Shown here in pieces: positions 25,388-33,742 of a DNA stretch of 64,000 nucleotides. Below the pieces are notes generated by a model. It was not told where the DNA came from. It ran no database searches and saw only the letters and a program-made list of their open reading frames with translations. Numbering within the stretch: the stretch's first letter is position 1; each line of letters starts with the position of its first letter. The stretch comes from JAGIBJ01 sp032119795 (GTDB lineage: Bacteria > Actinomycetota > Thermoleophilia > Solirubrobacterales > Solirubrobacteraceae), in assembly GCA_032119795.1 (NCBI GenBank), contig JAUMFO010000004.1:62001-126000 (forward strand). The letters run 5' to 3'. Both the position numbers and the translations under genes were made by a program.

Positions 25388-26524
25388 TTGCACCCACTGA
25401 AGACCTTCCGAATCCCGCTGTCGCTGACGGTGATCGCCATCGTCGCCTCGGCGATCTTCGGCTCCCTCGAGATGGCGCTGATCGTGACGCTGCTCGCGAT
25501 CCTCGAGATCTCGATCTCGTTCGATAACGCCGTCGTCAACGCCGCCGTGCTCAAGACGATGACGGCCAAGTGGCAGCAGATCTTCCTCACGTGGGGCATC
25601 CTCATCGCCGTCTTCGGCATGCGGCTCGTGTTCCCGATCGTGATCGTCGCCGTCGCGTCCGGGATCAGCGTTCCCGACGTCCTCGACCTGGCGTTCAACA
25701 ATCAGGATCAGTACGCCGCCGAGCTCGAAGAGAGCTACCCGATCATCGCGGCCTTCGGCGGAGTCTTCCTCCTCATGGTGTTCCTCAACTTCTTCTTCGA
25801 TGAGGAGAAGGACCACCACTGGCTGACGCCCATCGAGAAGCCCCTCGCGAAGGTCGGCCACCTCGACGGCATCACGGCGGCGTTTGCGGCGATTGCGCTG
25901 CTGGTCGTCTCGCAGCTCATTGCCGCCCCGGAAGACGAAACCGACATCCTCGTCGCCGGCCTGGCTGGGCTCATCGCCTACCTCCTCTCCAACGGCGCCG
26001 CCGGCGCACTCGAAGAGTCGATGGAAGACGAGATCGAGAAGGAGCACGAGATCGAAGAGCGTGCTCGACGCGAGCATCCAGAAGACCCCAACCACGCGGC
26101 TGCGGCGGCGCTGCAGGCAGCAGCCAAGGGCGGCTTCGCCAGCTTCCTCTACCTCGAGCTGCTCGACGCGTCGTTCTCCTTCGATGGCGTCATCGGCGCC
26201 TTCGCGATCTCGACCGACATCGTCGTCATCGCGATCGGCCTTGGTCTCGGCGCGCTCTACATCCGAACGCTGACCGTCTACCTCGTCCGACAGGGCACGC
26301 TCTCGGAGTACCGCTTCCTCGAGCACGGCGCCCACTGGGCGATCGGCATCCTTGCGGTGCTGCTGTTCATCGGCATCGAGCACCACGTCCCCGAGGTCAT
26401 CACCGGCACGCTCGGCGCCGGCTGCATCCTGACGGCCTTCGTGTTCTCGATCCGGGCGAACAGGAAAGACGCGGCCGCCGGCGTGCCACCGGAGCCGCTC
26501 GAGCCGCACCAGCACTCGATCTAG
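25388..26524 (+). CDS. DUF475 TerC-like integral membrane protein
   Basis: A 378-residue membrane protein of the DUF475 group, a distant branch of the TerC superfamily regularly linked to TerD. It has about nine hydrophobic segments and two conserved acidic motifs: LAILEISISFDNAVVNAAVL in the first half (E-x6-DN pattern as in TerC) and YLELLDASFSFDGVIGAFAI in the second. A highly charged loop (EESMEDEIEKEHEIEERARR) is in the middle. It starts with TTG at 25388. It probably transports or senses a divalent metal with TerD. It follows TerD by 96 nt and precedes a second TerD-like gene by 18 nt. Confidence 0.9.
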   Translation: MHPLKTFRIPLSLTVIAIVASAIFGSLEMALIVTLLAILEISISFDNAVVNAAVLKTMTAKWQQIFLTWGILIAVFGMRLVFPIVIVAVASGISVPDVLDLAFNNQDQYAAELEESYPIIAAFGGVFLLMVFLNFFFDEEKDHHWLTPIEKPLAKVGHLDGITAAFAAIALLVVSQLIAAPEDETDILVAGLAGLIAYLLSNGAAGALEESMEDEIEKEHEIEERARREHPEDPNHAAAAALQAAAKGGFASFLYLELLDASFSFDGVIGAFAISTDIVVIAIGLGLGALYIRTLTVYLVRQGTLSEYRFLEHGAHWAIGILAVLLFIGIEHHVPEVITGTLGAGCILTAFVFSIRANRKDAAAGVPPEPLEPHQHSI

Positions 26525-26542
26525 CGACGAGCAGGAGCCGAC

Positions 26543-27388
26543 ATGGGCATCGACTACAACAAGCGACCCTCCAAGGCCACGCCGCCCGCCGACGCTCCGC
26601 CGGCGGATCCTGGCACCCCGCCGGCCGGCAAGATCGACACGAGTCGTCGGTCGGCTCCTGCCGCTACTCCGCCGGCGGGTGCTCCGGCTCCTGCTCCGGT
26701 CGACACGAGTAAGCCGGCGCCAGCGCCGGCCCCGGTCGACACGAACAAGCCGGCACCTGCAGCGGCCCCCGCTCCTGCGGCCGGGCCGATCAGTCTGACC
26801 AAGCGCGGGCAGTCCGTCAGCCTGACGAAGGGCGGCACCGGGCCCGTCCGGATCAACCTGAACTGGAACCAGCAGGCGGCGCCGCCCTCCGGCGGCGGGC
26901 TGTTCAAGAAGCTCACGCAGGGCAGCGGCCAGATCGACCTTGATCTTGGCTGCTTGTTTGAGCTCGCCGACGGCCGCAAGGGCGTGGTGCAGGCACTCGG
27001 CAACTCGTTCGGTGCGCTTGAGCAGCCGCCGTTCATCAAGCTCGACAAGGACGATCGCTCTGGCGCGGCGACCGACGGAGAAAACCTGCTGATCTCGGCC
27101 GAGCATGCGTCGCAGATCAAGCGGATCGCCGTGTTTGCCTTCATCTACGAAGGCGCTCCGAACTGGTCGAACGCGGGTGGCATCGTCACGATCCACACGC
27201 CCGCCGGCGCACCGATCACCATCGCGCTCGACGAGACTCGCGACGGCGTCGGAATGTGCGCCGTCTGCATCATTCACGGCGGACCGAACGGCTACACCGT
27301 CGAGCGCCAAGTGGAGTACCTCAAGGGGCATAAGCAGCTCGACGAGCGCTTCGGTTGGGGCATGAATTGGGTCCGTGGCAGCAAGTGA
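26543..27388 (+). CDS. TerD-superfamily protein with Pro/Ala-rich N-terminus
   Basis: A 281-residue protein. Residues 1-90 are disordered and contain repeats of the type PAPVDTSKPAPA / PAPVDTNKPAPA. From about residue 90 a TerD/TerA-like domain begins (ISLTKRGQSVSLTKGGTG, INLNWNQ) with QIDLDLGCLFELADGRKGVV, DDRSGAATDGENLLI, IKRIAVFAFIYEG and the C-terminal ERFGWGMNWVRG that is typical of this subfamily. Acidic positions differ from TerD, so it may bind a different ligand. AGGAG lies 8 nt before the ATG. Its last 14 bases overlap the GTG start of the CitE-like gene, linking the Ter membrane genes to the metabolite module. Confidence 0.88.
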   Translation: MGIDYNKRPSKATPPADAPPADPGTPPAGKIDTSRRSAPAATPPAGAPAPAPVDTSKPAPAPAPVDTNKPAPAAAPAPAAGPISLTKRGQSVSLTKGGTGPVRINLNWNQQAAPPSGGGLFKKLTQGSGQIDLDLGCLFELADGRKGVVQALGNSFGALEQPPFIKLDKDDRSGAATDGENLLISAEHASQIKRIAVFAFIYEGAPNWSNAGGIVTIHTPAGAPITIALDETRDGVGMCAVCIIHGGPNGYTVERQVEYLKGHKQLDERFGWGMNWVRGSK

Positions 27389-28592
27389 CGTCACCGCGCG
27401 AGCGCTAACGCGTTTCGGTCACCTCTCGCCGGAATCGCGGGAGGAACTCTTCGAGCACCAGCCGGTGCCGATGCGCGCCGACGGCTCCGCCCTTGCCGTC
27501 GGCGCCGCGCTTGGCGCGGTGCTCTACGTGCCCGCGACCACCCCCAACGCCGCTGAGCGCCTGCTGAGCGGCTACTGGCCGGCCGTGACCGCGATGGTGT
27601 TCTGCCTGGAGGACGCGATCGCCGACCGCGACCTCCCCGTCGCCGAGGAGCGCGTGGTGGAACTGCTCCAGCAGGTCCGTCGGCACGTTCAGGCGACCGG
27701 CTCGCGCGATTCCATCCCCTACGTGTTCGTGCGCGTGCGCGACCCCGAGCACCTGGAGCGGTTGCTCGAGCAATGGGGCGAGCTGCGCAGCGAACTCGAT
27801 GGGGTGGTCCTCCCGAAGGTCGGGGCCGTTCGCGCCAGCGAGCTCCTGGAGATGGTCGCCAGCGCGCAGAGCGGTCGCGACCGGCCGTTCTGGGGCCTCC
27901 CGATCCTCGAGGGCGTCGATCTCGCCCAGCGCGAGACGCGCGTCGACTCGCTGCTGCACCTGAGATCGGTCATCGAGCGCCACCGCGCGATCGTGCCGTG
28001 CCTGCGGATCGGCGCGACCGACCTGTCGGGCCTCTACGGATTGCGGCGCCCCCGAGACTTCACGATCTACGATTTGGCGGTGGTCCGCGACATCATCGCC
28101 GACATCGTCAATGTGCTCGCCCGAGACGCCGACGCACCACCGATCAGCGGCGCCGTCTGGGAGTACGTTCGCGAGCCGCGCGTCTTCAAGCCACGCCTTC
28201 GCCAGACGCCCTTCGAGGACGAGTTCGGTGAGGATGAGGGCCCCGAGATCCGCCGCCGCCTACTCTCTGGCGCGATCGACGGCCTCCTGCGCGAGGCGCT
28301 GCTCGATCGGGCCAACGGCCTCCACGGCAAGACCGTCATCCATCCTCGCCACACCCTGGCGGTCGACGCCGCGTATGTCGTCTCCCACGAGGAGTGGCAG
28401 AGTGCGGACGCCATCCGCGCTGCCCACGAGGCGGGCGATGGCGTCACCGCAAGTCCGACGGGCGAGCGAATGAACGAGCCCAAGCCGCACGCGCTCTGGG
28501 CCCACCGCACCCTGGCGCGGGCTCGCGCCTTCGGCGTGCTGCGCGCCGACCACACCTTTCTCGCCCTTTTGGAGCATTCCGATGCCCGCTGA
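27375..28592 (+). CDS. HpcH/HpaI-CitE-like lyase of Ter metabolite module
   Basis: A 405-residue TIM-barrel protein of the HpcH/HpaI aldolase / citrate-lyase-beta superfamily. It shows AVLYVPATTPNAAERLLSG, the metal-binding FCLEDAIAD, the phosphate-binding arginine region YVFVRVRDPEHLE, VVLPKVGAV, PILEGVDLAQRE (second acidic ligand) and KTVIHPRHTLAV. Comparative genomics (Anantharaman, Iyer and Aravind on Ter systems) places such enzymes with PRTases and StiP in a pathway predicted to make a nucleoside-like metabolite. The GTG at 27375 overlaps the preceding TerD-like gene, and the end overlaps the PRTase gene by 11 bases. The product and substrate are not known experimentally to my knowledge. 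Confidence 0.88.
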   Translation: MAASDVTARALTRFGHLSPESREELFEHQPVPMRADGSALAVGAALGAVLYVPATTPNAAERLLSGYWPAVTAMVFCLEDAIADRDLPVAEERVVELLQQVRRHVQATGSRDSIPYVFVRVRDPEHLERLLEQWGELRSELDGVVLPKVGAVRASELLEMVASAQSGRDRPFWGLPILEGVDLAQRETRVDSLLHLRSVIERHRAIVPCLRIGATDLSGLYGLRRPRDFTIYDLAVVRDIIADIVNVLARDADAPPISGAVWEYVREPRVFKPRLRQTPFEDEFGEDEGPEIRRRLLSGAIDGLLREALLDRANGLHGKTVIHPRHTLAVDAAYVVSHEEWQSADAIRAAHEAGDGVTASPTGERMNEPKPHALWAHRTLARARAFGVLRADHTFLALLEHSDAR

Positions 28593-29778
28593 CTCCTCCC
28601 TGGTGCGGATCGCCGAGCGATCCAACCCCAAACGCTCCTTCCTGCTCGTCTCCACCGTGCTCGGCAAACACCTGCCGGTCGGGGCGGCCCGTTGCCGCCT
28701 GGCTGGGCTGGCGCTCGGGCTGGCGGTCGCCAAGGATCCGCGTGCAGCCGATGCACAGTCGGCCCTGCTCGACGGCACCGATGCCGCAGTGTTGGCGATG
28801 CTCGACGCGATCGACACCCAGCCGCCCGTCGACGGTGGGCCGTTCGTGGTGATCGGCTTCGCGGAGACGGCGACGGCGCTCGGCGAGCAGGTCGCCACCG
28901 CGTTGGACGCGACCTGGTGGCAAACGACCACGCGCCAGCAGTCCATTGCTGACGCCGGTGGGCTGCGATTCGACGAGTCCCACTCCCACGCGCCGGATCA
29001 GTGGATTGCCAAGCCGGAAGGTGGCTGGCCAGAGGGCACGCTCGTGCTCGTCGACGACGAACTCACGACCGGAGCGACGGCCTGCAACCTGATCGAGCTG
29101 CTCCATGCGCACAGCCCACGCGAGCGCTACGTGGTGGCTGCACTGCTCGACGGGCGCGGCAAAGGGACCGGAAAAGGCCCGGACAGCCCGATCAAGCAGA
29201 CCGCCAAGAAGCTTGGCGTGAAGATCGACGTCGTGGCGCTCCGCAAACGTGGGGCAGAGGTCCGGACGGAAGCAGGCTGGAGTGGAGGCACGCTCCCTAC
29301 TCCGCAGACGGGCCTGCCACGCGCTGAAGAGGTCCGCGAGGTCTGGCTTGGCTACGAGGGGGTCCTCCAGCACCAGGGGCAGGACGCGCAAGCGCGCCTG
29401 GCGCTTGCTGATGCGGCGATGGACGCGGCGGCCGAGATCGGCCCGCTCCCGCGCGGGGCCCTAGTCCTCGGAACCGGCGAGCACCTCGCGTTCGCGCAGC
29501 GCGCGGCCGTGTTCGTCTCTGCGCTGACGAGCTCCACGACGCGTAGCCCCGTGCTCGTGAGTGAACTGGAGGGATACCCGATCCGCGACGGCTTGGCCTT
29601 TGCCAACCCGGATGGCGTCGACATCGCCGGCTTCGCCTACAACGTGCACGCCGCACGCCGCCCCGCGATCGTCGTGCACTTCCAGGACGCGGCGCACCGC
29701 GAGCGCGGCCAGGCCCTGCTCGACGCGTTGGCACACGCGGGGGCCCGGGAGGTCACGGCGGTGACGCTTGCCCCCTGA
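28582..29778 (+). CDS. Phosphoribosyltransferase with C-terminal TRSP domain
   Basis: A 398-residue protein. The N-terminal type I PRTase domain carries the PRPP-binding signature LVLVDDELTTGATA (154-167) and FVVIGFAETATALG. The C-terminal domain contains TSSTTRSPV, the Thr-Arg-Ser-Pro (320-323) that gives the TRSP domain its name, preceded by GALVLGTGEHLAF. This two-domain enzyme is a hallmark of the Ter-associated biosynthetic module and is predicted to add or remove a ribose-phosphate on a base-like substrate. It overlaps the upstream lyase by 11 and the downstream StiP by 11 bases. Length and motifs are standard. Confidence 0.92.
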   Translation: MPADSSLVRIAERSNPKRSFLLVSTVLGKHLPVGAARCRLAGLALGLAVAKDPRAADAQSALLDGTDAAVLAMLDAIDTQPPVDGGPFVVIGFAETATALGEQVATALDATWWQTTTRQQSIADAGGLRFDESHSHAPDQWIAKPEGGWPEGTLVLVDDELTTGATACNLIELLHAHSPRERYVVAALLDGRGKGTGKGPDSPIKQTAKKLGVKIDVVALRKRGAEVRTEAGWSGGTLPTPQTGLPRAEEVREVWLGYEGVLQHQGQDAQARLALADAAMDAAAEIGPLPRGALVLGTGEHLAFAQRAAVFVSALTSSTTRSPVLVSELEGYPIRDGLAFANPDGVDIAGFAYNVHAARRPAIVVHFQDAAHRERGQALLDALAHAGAREVTAVTLAP

Positions 29779-30883
29779 CGTGTCGGAGTCATCCGCCGAT
29801 CGCGTCGCGACGCCACCGCACCTCGGCTCCTACGAGCCAGCCGACGTGACGATGCTGCTGACCGAGATCGCGGGCGACGGGCTCGAACTCCCGACGGAGG
29901 TGCGCGAGGAGCTGATGCAGGGCGGCGGGCACTACGCCGAGACCCTGCCCATCGAGTACGAGCCAACCCCCGAGTACGAACGGCTCTTCGAAGCACTCCT
30001 CGCCGAGCACGCCGGCCGCATCGCGCAGCAGACGCAAGTGCTGGCCAAGCGCATCGTCTCCGAGGCGACGCCGGCACCGGTGCTCGTCTCGCTGGCGCGC
30101 GCCGGCACCCCGATCGGCGTACTCCTTCGACGCGCCCTACTTCGGCAGGACGTCGACGCGCCCCACTACACGGTCTCAATCGTCCGCGAGCGCGGGCTCG
30201 ATCCCGTGGCGCTGCAGTACCTCACTGAGCGCTTCGACCCCGAGCGGATCGTGTTCGTCGACGGCTGGACGGGCAAGGGCGCGATCCAGTGGGAGCTGCA
30301 GGAGGCGCTCGACCTGCACGCCGAGACCAGCGGCGTCCGCGTCCCCTCACGGCTCGCCGTCCTGACCGATCCCGCGCATGTTGCCGAGCTGTGCGCGTCC
30401 CGCGAGGATGAGCTGGTCCCGTCGGCGTGCCTGAACTCGACCGTCAGTGGGCTGCTGAGCCGCACCATCATCCGCCCCGATCTGCTGCCTGAGGGCAGCT
30501 TCCACGGGGTGCGGGTCTATCGCGAGTTCGCCGATCGCGACGTGTCCAGGCGCTACGTCGACGCCATCAGCGCGCAGTTCATCGACCCGGCAGACGTCGT
30601 CGGCCCAGGCGAGCTCGAACCAGCCGACGGTCGGGGGCTGCGAGAGGTCCAAGCGGTGCAAACGGAGTTCGGCATCGAGAACGTGCACCGCGTCAAGCCG
30701 GGTATCGGCGAGGCGACCCGCGTCCTCCTGCGGCGGCTGCCGCAGGCGATCATCGTCGACCCGCGTCACACCGACCGGCTGAGGCACGTCCTGCTCCTGG
30801 CCAGAGACCGTGGCGTTCCGGTGATCGAGCGCACCAACGAGGTCTATGCCTGCTTCGGGCTCATTGAAGACAAGGCCCAATGA
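29768..30883 (+). CDS. StiP-family cysteine protease / PRTase-like protein
   Basis: A 371-residue protein resembling StiP, the third core enzyme of the Ter metabolite module. The N-terminal part has LGSYEPADVTMLLTEI and HYAETLPIEYEPTPEYERLF. A PRTase-like PRPP loop follows (RIVFVDGWTGKGA, 162-172; the acidic residues are reduced to one Asp), then PSACLNSTVSGLLSRT with Cys221, the proposed nucleophile of the cysteine-protease-like domain. A C-terminal region is rich in charged residues (RVKPGIGEATRVLLRRLPQA). The start is TTG 29768 or GTG 29780, both overlapping or abutting the PRTase gene. The stop overlaps the HAD gene (ATGA). Peptidase activity is a family prediction. Confidence 0.85.
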   Translation: MPPDVSESSADRVATPPHLGSYEPADVTMLLTEIAGDGLELPTEVREELMQGGGHYAETLPIEYEPTPEYERLFEALLAEHAGRIAQQTQVLAKRIVSEATPAPVLVSLARAGTPIGVLLRRALLRQDVDAPHYTVSIVRERGLDPVALQYLTERFDPERIVFVDGWTGKGAIQWELQEALDLHAETSGVRVPSRLAVLTDPAHVAELCASREDELVPSACLNSTVSGLLSRTIIRPDLLPEGSFHGVRVYREFADRDVSRRYVDAISAQFIDPADVVGPGELEPADGRGLREVQAVQTEFGIENVHRVKPGIGEATRVLLRRLPQAIIVDPRHTDRLRHVLLLARDRGVPVIERTNEVYACFGLIEDKAQ

Positions 30884-31701
30884 CTCGCATCCTTGCCAGC
30901 GACCTTGACCGCACCCTGGTGCACGCGGCCTCGCGCCTGGCTCCCGGTGAGGAGGACTCGCCGGTCATCGAGATCTACAACGACCGCGGCATCACCGTCA
31001 CCCGGCAGGCGACCCTCGAAGCGCTCGCGGCCCTGCACGCCGCTGGCGGCTTCGTCCCCGTGACGACGCGCTCCCAAGCTCAGGTGGCTCGCATCGAGCC
31101 AATCTGGGCGATGGCGCAGGACGGCTGGCTCGTGTGCACCAATGGTGCGACGCTCCTGCACCACGGCAAGGTCGACCGGCAGTGGAAGGCCCAGGTCGAT
31201 CAGCTCCTTGACGACAGCGCCGCGCTCGATCAGGCGTTGCAGGCCTTTTCGACCGAGTTCGGCACGCCCGAGACGGTCGACTGGATGCCGCTCCTGCGGG
31301 ACTGCGACGGCGTCTTCCTCTACTGCGCTCTCGACCTCGACCTGAGCCCGAGGGATCTTGAGGCGCGCGCGAACGACCTGCTGGCGCCGCTGGGGTGGCA
31401 CGCGATCCTCCACGGTCGCAAGCTCTATTCGCTGCCGAACGGGATCTGCAAAGGCCGCGCCGCCCGCCACCTGCGTGAACGCCTCGACGTCGACGAGCTC
31501 ATGGCCGCAGGCGACTCGATGCTCGACGTGGAGCTGCTCCTGGCCGCCGAGCACCGCTGGTGCCCGATCGACGCCGAGCTCGTCGAGATGGGCGCCGTGC
31601 CGGAGGGCACCAAGCTGACGCAGCACGGGCACGTCGGCGCGGGCGAGGAGATCGCCCTCGACGCGCTGCGCTGGGCCACGGGGTTCGTCGCGGCCCGCTA
31701 G
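30880..31701 (+). CDS. HAD-superfamily phosphatase of Ter module
   Basis: A 273-residue HAD hydrolase with the C2 cap type seen in sucrose-phosphatase-like and Cof-like enzymes. Motif I is ILASDLDRTLVHA (nucleophile Asp8 and acid/base Asp10), motif II is FVPVTTRSQAQV, the lysine motif III lies in LPNGICKGRAARHL, and motif IV is MAAGDSMLDVELLLAA. The expected reaction is removal of phosphate from a sugar or nucleoside-like phosphate, the last step of the module. Start ATG overlaps the StiP stop by four bases. It is the last gene of the 23.6-31.7 kb Ter cluster. The ATP-grasp enzymes often found in such loci are not present here. Confidence 0.9.
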   Translation: MTRILASDLDRTLVHAASRLAPGEEDSPVIEIYNDRGITVTRQATLEALAALHAAGGFVPVTTRSQAQVARIEPIWAMAQDGWLVCTNGATLLHHGKVDRQWKAQVDQLLDDSAALDQALQAFSTEFGTPETVDWMPLLRDCDGVFLYCALDLDLSPRDLEARANDLLAPLGWHAILHGRKLYSLPNGICKGRAARHLRERLDVDELMAAGDSMLDVELLLAAEHRWCPIDAELVEMGAVPEGTKLTQHGHVGAGEEIALDALRWATGFVAAR

Positions 31702-31783
31702 CCCGGCGCTTGCCGCCGCGATCCGGCGGGTCGCCGACGCGGGTTCGGCGGAAAACCGACGGGTGGCCGCAGCCCGAAATTTT

Positions 31784-31789
31784 TACGGT
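31784..31789 (+). promoter_or_regulatory. Leaderless -10 element (TACGGT)
   Basis: TACGGT lies 6 nt before the ATG at 31796 and supports that start over an in-frame upstream one at 31763. No Shine-Dalgarno is present. Confidence 0.5.
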
Positions 31790-31795
31790 GCTTGC

Positions 31796-33742
31796 ATGCC
31801 CCGTGCCCGCATCCTCATGACGCTCCTCTGCGGCCTCACGCTGGCCGGCGCGCCGGCGGCCAGTGCCGCCGACTTCGCCGTCACGACCACCGCCGATGGG
31901 GGCGACAGCTCGCCCGAGGACGGGCTCTGTAAGGCAGGTAGCGGGCAGTGCACGTTGCGCGCCGCGCTCGGTCAGGCCGCGTTCTCGCCGGGCGCTGACC
32001 GCGTCATCGTGCCCGCCGGCACCTTCCAGCTGGTCGACGGCCTCTCGGCGCTCGCCGTGACGAGCAGCGTCACGATCGAGGGCGCCGGCGCGCGGGCCAC
32101 GATCATCAAAGCCTCGGCGGCCAGCCGGGTGATGTTGGCCACGGCCAATCTCGTCCTGCGCGACGTCGCCCTCACCGGCGCGGCCCCGACGAGCGGCTCC
32201 AGCATTCGCGGCGGCGCGCTCGCCGTCACCGCCGGCGACGCCACCCTCGAGCGCGTCTGGATCTACGGCAACACGATCGCCTCGGCTACGAACGCTGGCG
32301 GCGCCGGGGTCGGCGTCACGGGCGGAAGTCTGACCATCTTGGACTCGACGATCTCCGGCAACACCGCCTACGGCCGGATCGAGGGCTCCAGTGGCGGGTC
32401 CGCGAGCGGCGGCGGCGTCGTGATCGGCGCGCCGACGGTGATTCGCCGGTCGACGATCTCCGGCAACCAGACCCAGTCCCTGGGCGCGGGCCAGTTCTCC
32501 TCGGGCGGTGGCATCTCCGCCGGTGACGAGACGACCCTCGAGCACGTCACCCTGGTGGGGAACACTGCGGCGACGTACGCCGACAGCAGCGGATTTCGTC
32601 AGGGCGGCAACATCTACGTCCAGGGCACGGGCCTGCGCTCGATCGCCGGCTCGATCATCGCCGGCGGCACCGCGAACAGCGGGTCCAATTGCTATATCGC
32701 CAGCGGCGCGGTGACGGAGCCAGCGAAGAACATCACCAGCAACGCCGACTGCCTCGGCGGCGCCAGCGTCAAGAACGCCAACCTCCAACTCGGCGTGCTC
32801 GCCAACCACGGCGGCCCGACCGACACCGTGCTGCCGGCGGTCGCCTCGCCGGCGGTCAACGCCGCGGCCAACTGCGGCACGCGCGTCAAGGATCAGCGCG
32901 GTGGGGCGCTCCCGGCCGGCCCAGCCTGCGACCTCGGGGCCTTGGAGATCGGCGCGGATCGGCGCGTCACGCTGCAGGCGTCGAAGTCGGCCCCCGCAGC
33001 CGGCGATGACGTCACGCTCGTGGCGTCCATCACCAACGATGGCCCCGACGCCACCACCGGGGAGGCCTTCACGATCGAGCTGCCGGCGGGCACGACGGCG
33101 ACGACCGCGACCCCGACCACCGGCTCCTGCGCCGTCGGGGCAGCCGTCACCTGCGCGATCGGCACGCTCGCCAATGGTGCCAACGTGACCGTGGTCGCGA
33201 CGGTCCGCGCCAGCGGCGTCGCCGGCACGCTGACCGCGCGCCGCGCCGGCCCGCTCCCCGACACCACGGCGGCGAACGACGCGGCGAGCGTGTCCTTTGC
33301 AGCGGGCCCAGTCGCCCCGGCCGGGGGTGGCGGCACGAGTGGCGGCGCCGGCAGCGGCAACACGGAGGTAACGGGCCAGCCGGGGGTCGTCGCGCCGGTC
33401 GTCACCGGGTTGAGACTCAAGGCCAAGCCGACCCTCCGCAAGGGCGCGCGCCTCACGTTCACGGTGTCGCAGGGGGCGTCGGTGAAGATCGTGACGGAGC
33501 GTCTTCTCTCCGGCCGCGTGTCGGCCGGCAAGTGCAAGACCAAGGCCAAGCGCGGGAAGCGCTGCAAACTTCCCAAGGTGGCCGACACCCGCACGCAGAC
33601 GTTCCCTGCCGGCGCGGCTCAGCTGACGATCCCGGCGAAACGCCTGCGCGTCGGCAACATCCGCTTCACCGTCGTCGCGACGTCGACGAGTGGCGGCGTC
33701 TCGGCGCCGGCCACCCTCGAGGCCGCCGTCAAGCGCCGCTGA
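31796..33742 (+). CDS. Exported surface protein: CSLREA, beta-helix, DUF11
   Basis: A 648-residue secreted protein. A signal peptide (PRARILMTLLCGLTLAG..., cleavage near ASA) is followed by a CSLREA-like segment, FAVTTTADGGDSSPEDGLCK with the CTLRAALGQA box. Then comes a right-handed parallel beta-helix of about 300 residues (repeats such as TILDSTISGNTAYG, TVIRRSTISGNQTQS) ending in a choice-of-anchor pattern (GVLANHGGPTDTVLP, CDLGALEI). A DUF11-type Ig-like domain (ITNDGPDATTGEAFTIELPA) and a lysine-rich C-terminal domain (KCKTKAKRGKRCKLPKV) complete it. It is probably a cell-surface or matrix protein; no enzyme motif is evident. The C-terminal 14 bases overlap the convergent COG0523 gene. 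Confidence 0.85.
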   Translation: MPRARILMTLLCGLTLAGAPAASAADFAVTTTADGGDSSPEDGLCKAGSGQCTLRAALGQAAFSPGADRVIVPAGTFQLVDGLSALAVTSSVTIEGAGARATIIKASAASRVMLATANLVLRDVALTGAAPTSGSSIRGGALAVTAGDATLERVWIYGNTIASATNAGGAGVGVTGGSLTILDSTISGNTAYGRIEGSSGGSASGGGVVIGAPTVIRRSTISGNQTQSLGAGQFSSGGGISAGDETTLEHVTLVGNTAATYADSSGFRQGGNIYVQGTGLRSIAGSIIAGGTANSGSNCYIASGAVTEPAKNITSNADCLGGASVKNANLQLGVLANHGGPTDTVLPAVASPAVNAAANCGTRVKDQRGGALPAGPACDLGALEIGADRRVTLQASKSAPAAGDDVTLVASITNDGPDATTGEAFTIELPAGTTATTATPTTGSCAVGAAVTCAIGTLANGANVTVVATVRASGVAGTLTARRAGPLPDTTAANDAASVSFAAGPVAPAGGGGTSGGAGSGNTEVTGQPGVVAPVVTGLRLKAKPTLRKGARLTFTVSQGASVKIVTERLLSGRVSAGKCKTKAKRGKRCKLPKVADTRTQTFPAGAAQLTIPAKRLRVGNIRFTVVATSTSGGVSAPATLEAAVKRR

